Both the position numbers and the translations under genes were made by a program. The notes below the pieces were generated by a model that was given only the letters and a program-made list of their open reading frames with translations, was not told where the DNA came from and ran no database searches. This document shows, one piece after another, positions 7,380 through 16,199 of a stretch of 23,677 nucleotides of DNA (its first letter is position 1; each line of letters opens with the position of its first letter). Source of the stretch: an uncultured Clostridia bacterium (GTDB lineage: Bacteria; Bacillota; Clostridia; Christensenellales; Aristaeellaceae); NCBI GenBank assembly GCA_937886445.1, contig CALGBY010000017.1:1-23677 (forward strand). The letters run 5' to 3'.

Positions 7380-8765
7380 ATGCGTCCGACTTCCGTACGG
7401 GTGGACCTTACTGAAGGGCCGCTCATCAAAAAAGTGCTGCTTTTCGCGCTTCCCATCTGCCTTTCCAATGTGCTCCAGCAGCTGTACAATACCGTGGATA
7501 CCCTGATCATCGGCAATTATTCCGCCGGCGGCACGGTAAGCCAGGCCGCGGTGGCCACCAGCGGCCAGCCGGTGGAGATCCTGCTTTCGCTGCTGGTGGG
7601 CATCGGAAACGGTGTATCCATCCTGACGGCGCAGTCCGCCGGGAGGAAGGATCCGGAGCGGATACGCACGGTGGCGAAAACGGCCTGCTCGCTGGTTTAC
7701 TACTGCTCCCTTCCCTTGATGCTGATCGGCTTTCTGCTGAGCGGACCTGTGCTGCAGTGGATGAATGTGCCGCAGGATACCTTTTCTCCCGCCAGACTGT
7801 ACCTGTGCCTCAGCTTGCTCGGCGTGCTGGCCACCCTTGGCTATAATACCAACGCGGGCCTTCTGATGGGCATGGGGGACAGCGGGGCTTCGCTTCGTTT
7901 TCTCACCGTTTCGTGCGTTGTGAACATCGTATTGGATTATCTGCTTGTCGCGGTCATCCCGCTGGAGGTGACCGGCGCGGCCGTGGCCACCGTGGCGGCG
8001 CAGTATATCAGCTGGCTGATGAGCGTGATGTATATCCGCTCGCACTATCCCGATCTGTTTTCTTCGCTGCGTCCCGGAAAATGTGAAAAAAGCGTACTGC
8101 GGGATATCGTGCGTATCGGGGTGCCCGTGGGCATCAACAATTCTCTTTACAGCATGGGGCATCTGGTGGTGCAGGCGATGATCAATTCTCAGGGCGCGGT
8201 ATTCATGTCCGCCTGCTCCGTTTCCGGAAAGGTGACCGGCCTTGTGGGCACGCTGGTGCGTTCGCTGAGCGTATCCGCCACCACCTTTTCCGGGCAGAAC
8301 CGCGGCGCCGGTAAGATCGGCCGCCTAAAGAGCGGTGTGTGGAGGCTTACCCTTTACGCGGCTGTGTTTTCGATCACCCTGTCGCTTACGGTGTGCCTGC
8401 TTTCAGAGCCGCTGATGCGCCTGTTTACGCGGGATGAGGCGGTCATCCCGCTGGCGGTGCGCTGTATCTGGCTGTTTTCGCCCTTTGCCTGGATGTACGC
8501 GGCGCTGAATACGCTGGAGTATTTCATAAACGGTCTGGGCGAGGTGAGATGGCCCACCGTGGTCAGCCTGATCATGCTGTGGGGGGTGCGCATCCCTTCC
8601 GCGTGGGTGATCGCCCGGTATTTTGACGGCAGCTATATCAACCTGTGCTATGCCTTCAGCTTCTTTACGGGTCTTGCGGGCATGCTGCTGTTCTTTACGA
8701 CAAAAAAATGGAAAAGATGCATCCGCGGTGCGGGCGCGGAAGAAAGCGGCGGCGCGGACGGATGA
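7380..8765 (+). CDS. MATE family efflux transporter (first copy)
   Basis: 461 residues with about 12 hydrophobic helices in two six-helix halves, as in MATE antiporters that expel drugs or organic cations using Na+ or H+. The opening stretch, GPLIKKVLLFALPICLSNVL followed by QQLYNTVDTLIIGNY, is typical of the DinF/NorM-like MATE proteins common in Clostridia, and SAGRKDPERIR lies in the expected loop. The C-terminus ends in a basic then Gly/Glu-rich tail. The ATG has a GGAGGAAAC ribosome site. The gene is monocistronic, with its own palindrome-bearing promoter and a strong terminator downstream. The substrate cannot be told from sequence. The second MATE gene in this window (14698-16158) is only distantly related. 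Confidence 0.9.
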   Translation: MRPTSVRVDLTEGPLIKKVLLFALPICLSNVLQQLYNTVDTLIIGNYSAGGTVSQAAVATSGQPVEILLSLLVGIGNGVSILTAQSAGRKDPERIRTVAKTACSLVYYCSLPLMLIGFLLSGPVLQWMNVPQDTFSPARLYLCLSLLGVLATLGYNTNAGLLMGMGDSGASLRFLTVSCVVNIVLDYLLVAVIPLEVTGAAVATVAAQYISWLMSVMYIRSHYPDLFSSLRPGKCEKSVLRDIVRIGVPVGINNSLYSMGHLVVQAMINSQGAVFMSACSVSGKVTGLVGTLVRSLSVSATTFSGQNRGAGKIGRLKSGVWRLTLYAAVFSITLSLTVCLLSEPLMRLFTRDEAVIPLAVRCIWLFSPFAWMYAALNTLEYFINGLGEVRWPTVVSLIMLWGVRIPSAWVIARYFDGSYINLCYAFSFFTGLAGMLLFFTTKKWKRCIRGAGAEESGGADG

Positions 8766-8831
8766 CCGAATAGGCTGCCGCGCAGCCTCCTGCAATGATA
8801 CGGGAAATGATATTCAACACATCAATATATA

Positions 8832-8874
8832 AAAAAGCTGCCGCGGGATCTTCGTTCTTCCGCGGCAGCTTTTT
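8832..8874. terminator. Bidirectional Rho-independent terminator between convergent genes
   Basis: AAAAAGCTGCCGCGG (8832-8846), a 13-base loop, and its perfect complement CCGCGGCAGCTTTTT (8860-8874). The 15-bp stem has A and T runs at its two ends, so it can end both the plus-strand MATE transcript and the minus-strand ABC exporter transcript. The flanking 8766-8831 and 8875-8958 hold no gene. Confidence 0.9.
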
Positions 8875-8958
8875 CGCGTGCCTGTTTTCTGTTAGGTCTC
8901 CGTTCCGTCTGCTTTACGGGCAGCCCTTCGGATGAGGCACCGGCAGGCTGCCTGATGA

Positions 8959-10710
8959 TCAGCCGGCACTGTTATCAAACTGGCTCATATAAAGCTTTTT
9001 GTAGAAGCCGTCTTTCCGGATCAGCTCACTGTGCGTTCCGGTCTCCACGATATGCCCGCGGTCCATCACCAGAATGCAGTCGGCCTCCCTTATGGTGGAA
9101 AGGCGGTGGGCGATCACAAAGCTGGTCCTTCCGGCGGTCATTTTGTCAAAGGCACGGTTGATCCTGCGCTCGGTCCTTGTGTCGATGCTGCCGGTCGCCT
9201 CATCCAGGATCAGCAGAGGCGCGTTTTTCAGCAGCGCCCGGGCAATGCAGATCAGCTGTTTTTGCCCTTCGCTCAGGCTCACGCCGCTTCTCAGCACCGT
9301 GTCATAGCCGTTTTCAAGCCGGGTGATGAAGGAATGGGCGTGCGCCGCGCGGGCTGCGCCTAAGATCTCTTCATCCGTCGCGCCGGGCAGGCCGTAGGCG
9401 ATATTTTCCCTCACGGTGCCTTCAAAGGTCCAGCTGTCCTGCAGCACCATGCCGAAACGGGAGCGGATCTCGCCGCGGGTCATCTGATAGATGCTTTTTC
9501 CGTCCACCAGAATATCGCCGCCGTCCGCGTCATAAAAGCGCATCAGCAGGTTGACCAGCGTGGTTTTTCCCGCGCCTGTCGGGCCGACGATGGCGATCTT
9601 CTGCCCGGGAAGCGCTGTAAAGGAAAAGTGTTCGATGAGCGGCTTGTCCTTTTCATAGGCAAAGCTCACATCGCGGAATTCCACCCTGCCCTCGGGCATT
9701 TCGGCGGAGTCCTCAAATACCCCGTCGGTCTCCTCGCCGGCCTTCAGAAGATCGCTCACGCGGCGCATGGAGGCCACGGCCGTCTGCAGCTGGGTCATCA
9801 CGGAGGAGATCTCGTTGAAGGGGGAGGTGTAGCGGTTGGCATAGGTGAGGCAGGCGCTGATGCTGCCCACCGTGAGCCCGGCCGCAGGGGAATAGATCGC
9901 CGTCAGCGCGCCCACGATGCCCACCGCGATATACACGGTGTGGTTGACGAAGCGGGTGAGCGGGTTGACCAGCGCGCCGTACAGCTGGGAGCGGTAGCCG
10001 GTCTTTTTCAGCTCCGCGTTGATCTCATCAAACTCCTTTACCTCCTCCTTTTCGCCGTCAAAGGAGGAGATGAGCGACTGGGAAGACAGTGTTTCGGTAA
10101 CATAGCCGGAAAGCTCTCCGTTCACGCGCGCCGCCTGAGCAAACAGCACATGGCTGCGCAGGGTGATGCGCTTGGCCACGATCACGCTGAGGGGGGTGAG
10201 CAGCGCAACGGTGACGGCGATCCACGGGGATACCGTGATGAGCAGCACCAGTGTGCCGATCACGGTGGCAATGCCGGTGAAGAAGCGGCTCAGCCCCTGC
10301 AGCAGGCCGTCTCCCACATTTTCGGTATCGCGGGTCACGCACTGCAGCAGATCGCCGTGGGAAAGGGTGTCCGTCTCGTTCAGCGTAAGGCGCTGCAGCT
10401 TGTCAAAGCAGGCGACGCGCAGGGCTTCGCCCGTTTTGTAGCTGATGATATTGGCATCCGCGTTCATCAGCCACACGGCGCCGCATTCCGCCGTATACAG
10501 CAGCGCGAGCCACAGGCAGTATTCGCTCAGCGTGCCGCCGCTGCCCGCGTCCGCAAGCGTATCGATCGCTTTGCCTGTCAGCAGCGGGCCCATCAGCGAA
10601 AGCGCCACCGAAAGCACGGCGCACAGGAAGCACACAAGCAGTTCTTTTCTGCATGGCTTTGTGTACCCGTAAAGCGTACGGAAAAGGGCGGGAAGGTCAC
10701 TTTTTTTCAT
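8959..10710 (-). CDS. ABC exporter half-transporter, catalytically competent subunit
   Basis: 583 residues: six transmembrane helices in about 1-320 and a nucleotide-binding domain after about 340. Walker A is GPTGAGKT (376-383), the Q-loop Gln is at 424, Walker B is LLILDE with catalytic Glu504, and the switch His is 535. The signature is LSEGQ (479-483) rather than LSGGQ. The ATG at 10710 was chosen over an open extension to 10821 because it has AAAGGAGG ten bases upstream and starts at a typical N-terminus. It overlaps the upstream subunit by 14 bases, which suggests coupled translation. Together the pair forms a heterodimeric multidrug-type exporter, in the style of BmrC/BmrD or TM287/288. 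The partner supplies the degenerate Walker B. Substrate unknown. Confidence 0.92.
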   Translation of the reverse strand: MKKSDLPALFRTLYGYTKPCRKELLVCFLCAVLSVALSLMGPLLTGKAIDTLADAGSGGTLSEYCLWLALLYTAECGAVWLMNADANIISYKTGEALRVACFDKLQRLTLNETDTLSHGDLLQCVTRDTENVGDGLLQGLSRFFTGIATVIGTLVLLITVSPWIAVTVALLTPLSVIVAKRITLRSHVLFAQAARVNGELSGYVTETLSSQSLISSFDGEKEEVKEFDEINAELKKTGYRSQLYGALVNPLTRFVNHTVYIAVGIVGALTAIYSPAAGLTVGSISACLTYANRYTSPFNEISSVMTQLQTAVASMRRVSDLLKAGEETDGVFEDSAEMPEGRVEFRDVSFAYEKDKPLIEHFSFTALPGQKIAIVGPTGAGKTTLVNLLMRFYDADGGDILVDGKSIYQMTRGEIRSRFGMVLQDSWTFEGTVRENIAYGLPGATDEEILGAARAAHAHSFITRLENGYDTVLRSGVSLSEGQKQLICIARALLKNAPLLILDEATGSIDTRTERRINRAFDKMTAGRTSFVIAHRLSTIREADCILVMDRGHIVETGTHSELIRKDGFYKKLYMSQFDNSAG

Positions 10711-12469
10711 TGCCGGCCGCCTCCTTTCCCTCTTCTTCCTGAGACTGGCAGATCTCGCGGTACACCTCGCATTTTTCAAGCAGCTCGCTGTGCGTGCCGA
10801 TGCCCGAGATGCTGCCGTCATCCATCACGATGATGCTGTCCGCGTCCCGCACAGCGGATACGCGCTGGGAAATGATCAGGCAGGTAACGGCGGACGGCAG
10901 GGAACGGAGCGCCCTGCGGAGGTTGGCCTCCGTTTTCATGTCCAGCGCGCTCATGCTGTCATCCAGAATAAGCAGCTGTGGCTGCGCCGCCAGCGCTCTT
11001 GCCACGGTGAGCCGCTGCCGCTGGCCGCCGGACAGCCCTTTGCCGCCGGCCATCAGCTTATGGTCGAGTCCCTCCGGATATTCCGCTACAAAATCCTTCG
11101 CCTGTGCTTTGCTCAGGCAATCCCAAAGGAATTCGTCGCTTTTTTCCTCGCCGTTCAGGCAAAGGTTTTTCCTGATCGTGCCCGAAAACAGGCGCGCCTG
11201 CTGCGGCACCTCGCCGATCAGCCTGTGCACATCCCGCACAGGGTAGGTGCCTATTTCTTTCCCGAAAAGGTACACCCTGCCGCTTTCCGCGTCAAAGGTG
11301 CGGGCGGCCAGACGGGCCAGCGTGGTCTTTCCGCAGCCTGTGCCGCCGATGACCGCGCAGGTGGTCCCTTCCTTTACGGCAAATGAAAGGCCGCGCACCG
11401 CGCTCGCCGCCGCGCCGGGATAGGTGTAGCTTACATTATCAAAGCGCAGGGCGAATTTTTCGCTTGTATTGTCCCTGCCATCTTCTTTACGCACGGTAAG
11501 GGAGGGAACGGCGGAAAGTACCTCGCCCACGCGGCGTGCGGAGGCGGAGGCCTTGGTGAAGATCGTGATCAGGTTGGCCACGATGGCCGTTTGGGTGAGG
11601 ATCTGCAAAAGGTAGTTGATAAAGGCCACGACCACGCCCTTGGAGAGCAGCCCGCCCGCCACGCGCCCTTTGGAGAGCAGCAGCACGGCGATGATGCCGG
11701 CATCCATGACCAGCGTTGTGACCGGTGTGAGCAGGGCGTTGATCCTGCCGGAGCGTACGGCGGTATCGGTATAGCTTTCAGCCGCTTCGGCAAACTTCGC
11801 GCTTTCTTCCTTCTGCCTTGAAAATGCCCTTACCACGCGGGCGCCGGACAGGTTTTCCTTTGTGACGCGGGAAAGAATATCCGTTTTATCCTGCATCAGG
11901 CGGAAATACGGCAGGCAGGCGCGCATCACGGCAAAGATGATCAGCGCGATAAGCGGCGCGGTGACCAAAAACACTGCGCTCAGGCTCACATCCAGTATCA
12001 CGGCCATCACGATGGAGCCGATCGCGAGGAAAGGAGCCCTTACCACCAGACGGATCAGCATGGCCAGCGCGGTCTGCAGCTGGTTGATATCGCCGGTCAC
12101 GCGGTTGATGAGGCCGGAAGCGCCGAAACGCTCCAGCTCCGGCGGAGAGAGGCGTGTGATGTGTTCAAACACATCGTGCCGCAGCTCGGTGCCGAAATTC
12201 TGGCTGGCGCGGCTGGCGGTCACCTGGCACACAAGGGCCGTGCCCACGCCCACCGCGGCCAGAAGCAGCATCTGACCGCCCTTTGAAAATACCGTCGCCG
12301 CCGTGAGCGGAACGGGGGAAACGGGGTCGTACGCCGCGGCCAGCGCGTCGATCAGCCCCGCCATAACGAGGGGAAGCAGCAGCTCCAGCACGGCTTCCAC
12401 CAGCTTGAAGCTTTGCCCCACAATGATATCCTTCAGATAATGCCTGAGATACTTTTTAAGGAATGACAA
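10697..12469 (-). CDS. ABC exporter half-transporter, degenerate-site subunit (TTG start)
   Basis: 590 residues with six transmembrane helices in about 1-310 and a nucleotide-binding domain after about 340. Walker A is GGTGCGKT (375-382) and the signature is canonical LSGGQ (479-483). Walker B reads LLILDDS, with Asp504 where the catalytic Glu should be, and the switch His is replaced by Gln535 in ISQRVS. These two changes, facing the partner's LSEGQ, mark the non-hydrolysing site of an asymmetric heterodimeric exporter. No ATG is near the N-terminus. The frame starts with TTG at 12469, six bases from a perfect GGAGG, which I take as real. Two hairpins without U-tracts lie between this gene and the MBL gene upstream. 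The gene probably belongs to the same transcript as the GNAT and MBL genes. Confidence 0.92.
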   Translation of the reverse strand: MSFLKKYLRHYLKDIIVGQSFKLVEAVLELLLPLVMAGLIDALAAAYDPVSPVPLTAATVFSKGGQMLLLAAVGVGTALVCQVTASRASQNFGTELRHDVFEHITRLSPPELERFGASGLINRVTGDINQLQTALAMLIRLVVRAPFLAIGSIVMAVILDVSLSAVFLVTAPLIALIIFAVMRACLPYFRLMQDKTDILSRVTKENLSGARVVRAFSRQKEESAKFAEAAESYTDTAVRSGRINALLTPVTTLVMDAGIIAVLLLSKGRVAGGLLSKGVVVAFINYLLQILTQTAIVANLITIFTKASASARRVGEVLSAVPSLTVRKEDGRDNTSEKFALRFDNVSYTYPGAAASAVRGLSFAVKEGTTCAVIGGTGCGKTTLARLAARTFDAESGRVYLFGKEIGTYPVRDVHRLIGEVPQQARLFSGTIRKNLCLNGEEKSDEFLWDCLSKAQAKDFVAEYPEGLDHKLMAGGKGLSGGQRQRLTVARALAAQPQLLILDDSMSALDMKTEANLRRALRSLPSAVTCLIISQRVSAVRDADSIIVMDDGSISGIGTHSELLEKCEVYREICQSQEEEGKEAAGNEKK

Positions 12470-12484
12470 TGTACACCTCCGGAT

Positions 12485-12536
12485 CTCCGCTATTTCTGCG
12501 GAGCTTTTGCTTTCACGATCCCCGCTGAACGGCGGG
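12485..12536 (-). other. Two intercistronic hairpins upstream of the ABC exporter start
   Basis: The inner hairpin is CTCCGC/GCGGAG (12485-12490 with 12498-12503) and the outer is CCCGC/GCGGG (12521-12525 with 12532-12536). Neither is followed by a U-run, so they are unlikely to terminate. The inner one ends only a few bases before the GGAGG ribosome site of the TTG-started exporter gene and could affect its translation or mRNA processing. Confidence 0.5.
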
Positions 12537-12540
12537 AGCT

Positions 12541-13326
12541 TTACTTCCCGTCCGCACAGGGCAGTTTATCCTTTGTGTACACGATCACGCTGTTTTCGGC
12601 AAAGCGGTGCTGAAGGGCTTTTCCGCCGAACCAGCTGTATTCTTCATCTTTGTCTGTTGCCTCTGTGCCGTGCTGGTTTACCAGCTCCCGTATGCCGTTT
12701 GTCATTTCATCATAAAGCGTGATGCTTTCAAAGCCCTGCGCGTGCCCGTGCAGGATGTGATCCGCCTTTTCCTTTACCCATGCTATCCTTTCAAGGTTTT
12801 TCAGCGTTTCGGCAAGGGAGAGCGATTCATCAAGCTGCATCCACAGGTGCCGGTTGATGCTGTCGCCGGTAAAAAGGATGCGCTCCTCCCTGTACAGAAC
12901 GCAGATACCGCCCGGGGTGTGCCCGGGCAGCGCGATCACCTCGTAGTGCGCCCCGCCCAGATCGATCACATCCCCCTCCTTTACCGTGTCAAAGGGAGGC
13001 ATACTGAAGCCGTACTGCCTGCAGGCCTCCTGAAAACGCGGCTCGCGGACGATGTGCTCCACGATGGGCAGATCCTCCTTCGCGATCAGCGCCCTGCTGA
13101 ACCACACATTACCGAGTATATGATCCGGGTGGCCGTGGGTGTTGATCACCGTGACCGGCTTATCCGTCACGGTGGCGGCAATGGCCTTAATATCCTCATA
13201 GCCGTTCATCGTATCCACTACCAGCGCCCTTTCATCGCCGCATATCAGGTAGCCGGTGGCTTCATGATTGTCATCCATCAAAAACACGCGGGGGGTAAGC
13301 TGCTTAAGCTCCACTCTTTCAAACAT
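12541..13326 (-). CDS. MBL-fold metallo-hydrolase
   Basis: 261 residues of the metallo-beta-lactamase superfamily, a binuclear metal hydrolase fold. The metal ligands are in THGHPDH (His64, His66, Asp68, His69), GHTPGG (His136), FTGDS (Asp155) and the final HGHA (His193/His195). There is no signal peptide, so it is cytoplasmic. The motif set matches the glyoxalase II-like or lactonase-like branch rather than secreted beta-lactamases. The C-terminal tail of about 50 residues (SWFGGKALQHRF) is variable in the superfamily. The ATG has an AAGGAGG ribosome site. It lies between the GNAT acetyltransferase and the ABC exporter on the same strand, with no clear promoter of its own. Substrate unknown. 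Confidence 0.9.
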   Translation of the reverse strand: MFERVELKQLTPRVFLMDDNHEATGYLICGDERALVVDTMNGYEDIKAIAATVTDKPVTVINTHGHPDHILGNVWFSRALIAKEDLPIVEHIVREPRFQEACRQYGFSMPPFDTVKEGDVIDLGGAHYEVIALPGHTPGGICVLYREERILFTGDSINRHLWMQLDESLSLAETLKNLERIAWVKEKADHILHGHAQGFESITLYDEMTNGIRELVNQHGTEATDKDEEYSWFGGKALQHRFAENSVIVYTKDKLPCADGK

Positions 13327-13360
13327 ATCGCTGCCTCCTTAAATCTATTTTGCTCCGCCT

Positions 13361-13388
13361 GCCCGAAGCTTTCGCTTCCTTTCGGGGC
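13361..13388 (-). other. Intercistronic hairpin between the GNAT and MBL genes
   Basis: GCCCGAA pairs with TTCGGGGC across a loop containing a smaller GCGAAAGC element. No U-run follows on the minus strand, so read-through into the MBL gene is expected. It may aid mRNA processing or stability. Confidence 0.4.
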
Positions 13389-13403
13389 GGGAAAGCGGGC
13401 GCG

Positions 13404-14582
13404 TCAGAAATCCTCCATGCAGATGAGCTTCTTTTTCACAAAGATCTTCTCAAGAGTACCGGCATTGCCGTTTACCTGCGTATCCTCCCGCAGCAGGGCG
13501 GTTTGCAGGTCCAGCGCGCCCGTGCACAGCTGGGCAAGCGCCTGTACGGATACCGAAAGATCGGGCAGCGGAAGATCAACGCTCTGCGCTCCCTCATCCG
13601 TTACCAGCCAGGTGCCGTTGTTTTCCGCGATCTGCCCGTCTCCGCTCACCCTCACGGTGAAGGAGCAACCGGCGGGCTTTGATACCGCATCAAGCAGCTT
13701 TTTCGCGTTGACGGCGCGCACCATAAAGCCCTGACGGGCTTCTCTGGTGATGCTGTAGGCATCGGAGACGCGAATGATATCCAGCAGCTCGATCCCCTCC
13801 GGGAGAGGCAGCTGCACGGTGCCGTAATCCGCCGTAAAGCGGGAAAGGAAGCCCAGCACGGCGTTCATGCCTCTTCCGTTCAGAAACACGCATTCATCCA
13901 CCCGCAGGATGGCCATGGGGTCATGATAAACATCGGTAAAGGTGATGTAGGCCACGGCCTGCCCGTTTTCGCGAAGCAGGTAGGAAAAACGGCGGTCCCT
14001 GAAGGGCACTTCCGTGTGCAGATGCTCCTTCATCATATCGTCCGTGCGCGCGGCGCACATGTTGTACCGGCAGGCAAAGCCGTCATACAGCGCTTTATAT
14101 TCGGTGATATCCGCGCCTTCGCGGTACATCAGGCACTCGCCGTCAAAACGGTAGCCGCCGAGCGCGCTCACCGGCAGGGTGTATATGTTTTTGTGCAGGC
14201 AGGTCTCGTAGCCCTGCTTGCGGTAAAAGGCGTGGTTGAAGGGGTAAAGGGCGGAGATCACCTCGCCCCGATTGTACGCCTCCCGGAGCAGCCTTGCAAA
14301 GATCTCCCGGATCGCGCCCTGCTCACGGTATTCCGGCAGGGTGGATACCGCGCCGATGCCCCCGCCCTGAAGGGGCTTCCCGTCCAGATAGTAGGTGTAG
14401 TGGTTGTTGATGATCCGGGCGGCCAGCGTACCGTCCCCGGCAAAAGCCCCCCAGTCCTCACAGGTCTCTTTTTCCGCTTCCTTTACTCTTTCCTCAATTC
14501 TGTCTGTGCGCACATGAAAGCAATAGGCAAACAGCCTGTAGCCTTCTCCGCGTTCCTTTGCGTTCAGCAAACGAATATCCAT
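13404..14582 (-). CDS. GNAT family N-acetyltransferase, Eis-like
   Basis: 392 residues from the ATG at 14582, which has AGGAGG just upstream; an open extension to 14633 lacks support. The architecture fits the Eis family: an N-terminal GNAT domain with acetyl-CoA motif VSTLPEYREQGAIREIFARL around residues 79-98, then the hydrophobic ALYPFNHAFYRKQGYE stretch, a second GNAT-like domain in the middle, and a sterol-carrier-protein-like C-terminal domain from about 290. Eis proteins of mycobacteria acetylate aminoglycosides and other amines. Homologues are widespread in Firmicutes, mostly of unknown substrate. The gene has its own strong promoter and heads a probable operon with the MBL hydrolase and the ABC exporter pair. 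Confidence 0.85.
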   Translation of the reverse strand: MDIRLLNAKERGEGYRLFAYCFHVRTDRIEERVKEAEKETCEDWGAFAGDGTLAARIINNHYTYYLDGKPLQGGGIGAVSTLPEYREQGAIREIFARLLREAYNRGEVISALYPFNHAFYRKQGYETCLHKNIYTLPVSALGGYRFDGECLMYREGADITEYKALYDGFACRYNMCAARTDDMMKEHLHTEVPFRDRRFSYLLRENGQAVAYITFTDVYHDPMAILRVDECVFLNGRGMNAVLGFLSRFTADYGTVQLPLPEGIELLDIIRVSDAYSITREARQGFMVRAVNAKKLLDAVSKPAGCSFTVRVSGDGQIAENNGTWLVTDEGAQSVDLPLPDLSVSVQALAQLCTGALDLQTALLREDTQVNGNAGTLEKIFVKKKLICMEDF

Positions 14583-14615
14583 ACTGCTCCTCCTGTCCGG
14601 GCGTAACCCCTTTTC

Positions 14616-14644
14616 ATTATACACTGCGGGCATAGCGGTATCAA
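14616..14644 (-). promoter_or_regulatory. Promoter of the GNAT-MBL-ABC exporter operon
   Basis: Minus-strand TTGATA (14639-14644), exactly 17 bases, then TATAAT (14616-14621). This is one of the best sigma-70-type promoters in the window. It sits immediately after the terminator of the second MATE gene. Confidence 0.75.
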
Positions 14645-14648
14645 CATC

Positions 14649-14679
14649 AAAAAAAGAGGCCTTCCATCGGAAAGCCTCT
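14649..14679 (-). terminator. Rho-independent terminator after the second MATE gene
   Basis: On the minus strand AGAGGC-TTTCC, a three-base loop and GGAA-GGCCTCT form an 11-position stem with one mismatch, followed by seven T residues. It lies about 20 bases past the MATE stop codon. Confidence 0.85.
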
Positions 14680-14697
14680 GTGACCGCAACCCGCGGC

Positions 14698-16158
14698 TTA
14701 TACCTTGATCTCCTGCCATTTTCCGTTGCGGTAGCGCCTGAGCATCAGCACCATGCGCACCGTCATATCGCAGAGGGAGGCCAGCCACGCGCCGCACAGA
14801 GCGGCCTCGGTGCCGGCGTATTTTTTGAGCAGCACCACGGCCAGAATGGATACCACGGGGCGTATCACGGTAACGGTGAGCAGCATCACGCGCGCCGTGT
14901 ATTTCACATCGCCCGCGCCGCGCAGGGCGCCGCTGGCCACCACGGCCAGCATCTGGAAAGGCTGAAACACGGCCACGATCAGCATCACATTTTCCGCCAT
15001 GGTCCTTACGAGCGGGCCCGCGTTTTCTTCATTGATGAACAGATCCACCAGAAACGCCCTGCCGAACACGCACAGCGCGGCAATCAGGATGCTGATGGCA
15101 AAGGACAGCCGCTGCGCGAGAGAACCGTAGATATAGGCCAGATCCTTCCTGCGCGCGCCCAGCATCTGGCCCACCAGCGCCGTGCCGGCAATGCCCAGCC
15201 CGTCCGCGAAGGAGAAGGAAAGGTTGAGAAACTGCATATCGATCTGGTGCGCGGCGAAGGCGTCGGTGCCAAGCTCTGCCACGATCTTCGCGTAGGCGAA
15301 AAAGCCGATGCGCATCGCCACCTGCTCCACCATCGCGCCCTTTGCCACATTGATCACATCCATCGCGGAGCTTTTTTCAAGCCACTGCCGGTCCCTCAGC
15401 GATACCTGCAGGAAGCGCTTTTTGCGTTTCCCGTTGAACAGGCTGATCACGCTGAGCACAAAGCCCACAAACAGGCCGATGGCGGTGGCGATGGCGGCGC
15501 CGGTCACCTTCAGTTCGGGGAAGGGGCCGATGCCCTTGATGAGCAGGTAGTTGAAAAGGATGTTGACAAGGTTGCTTGTGATATTGACGGCCATGGTGAG
15601 CCGGGTATTTCCCTCGCCGCGCTGTGCCGCGCAGATGATCATGGACAGCGCGTTGAAGGGCAGCGCCAGCGTGATGATACGGAAATAGGTGTTCGCGTCA
15701 TCCAGCGTTTCGCCCTCCACCGCCCCGGCGAATTTCATCAGCGGCACCGAAAGGGGCATGAAGATCGCCATCAGCAGCAGCGAAAGCAGCAGGGTGATCA
15801 CCAGTGTGCTGCGCAGGGAACGGTTGGCATCCTGCTGACGTCCTTCGCCCTTTCTGCGGGACACCACGGCGGTGATGCCGGTGGAAAGCGCCCAGAAGAA
15901 GCACAGCATCAAAAAACGGGGCTGTGTCACCAGACCCACGGCGGCCACCGCGTCTGTGCCCACGCCGCTCACCATCACGGTATCGGCAATGCCGATCATG
16001 CTGATGAGCACGCTTTCCAGCACGCTGGGGATGGCCATGTGCAGGTAGGTGGAATACATGCTCCTGCCGGAGGGAAGCTCGGCTTCCGTTTTCATTTTTG
16101 CCGGGCACATTTCCCGGGGATCCAGTGTTTTGCGGTAAAGCTTTTCTATATACTGCAC
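14698..16158 (-). CDS. MATE family efflux transporter (second copy)
   Basis: 486 residues, about 12 membrane helices in two halves, of the Na+/H+-coupled MATE antiporter family. Typical segments are MYSTYLHMAIPSVLESVLIS then MIGIADTVMVSGVG near the N-terminus, and a mid-protein AKGAMVEQVAMRIGFF at the start of the second half. A cytoplasmic lead of about 40 residues precedes the first helix. I prefer the GTG at 16158, which has AAGGAG six bases upstream. An ATG at 16176 (492 aa) has poor spacing, and the TTG at 16194 would sit at the predicted transcription start. The gene has its own promoter and terminator. Little similarity to the first MATE gene is apparent beyond the family pattern, so different substrates are likely. 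Confidence 0.9.
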   Translation of the reverse strand: MQYIEKLYRKTLDPREMCPAKMKTEAELPSGRSMYSTYLHMAIPSVLESVLISMIGIADTVMVSGVGTDAVAAVGLVTQPRFLMLCFFWALSTGITAVVSRRKGEGRQQDANRSLRSTLVITLLLSLLLMAIFMPLSVPLMKFAGAVEGETLDDANTYFRIITLALPFNALSMIICAAQRGEGNTRLTMAVNITSNLVNILFNYLLIKGIGPFPELKVTGAAIATAIGLFVGFVLSVISLFNGKRKKRFLQVSLRDRQWLEKSSAMDVINVAKGAMVEQVAMRIGFFAYAKIVAELGTDAFAAHQIDMQFLNLSFSFADGLGIAGTALVGQMLGARRKDLAYIYGSLAQRLSFAISILIAALCVFGRAFLVDLFINEENAGPLVRTMAENVMLIVAVFQPFQMLAVVASGALRGAGDVKYTARVMLLTVTVIRPVVSILAVVLLKKYAGTEAALCGAWLASLCDMTVRMVLMLRRYRNGKWQEIKV

Positions 16159-16199
16159 GGCGTGCTCCTTATGCATATCCTTTTGCGGGTACAAGCGCC

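Noticed and set aside
10711..10821. Longer N-terminus for the second exporter subunit
   Set aside because: It lies inside the coding end of the first subunit, has a low-complexity Arg/Ser/Ala composition, and the ATG at 10710 has a very good ribosome site.
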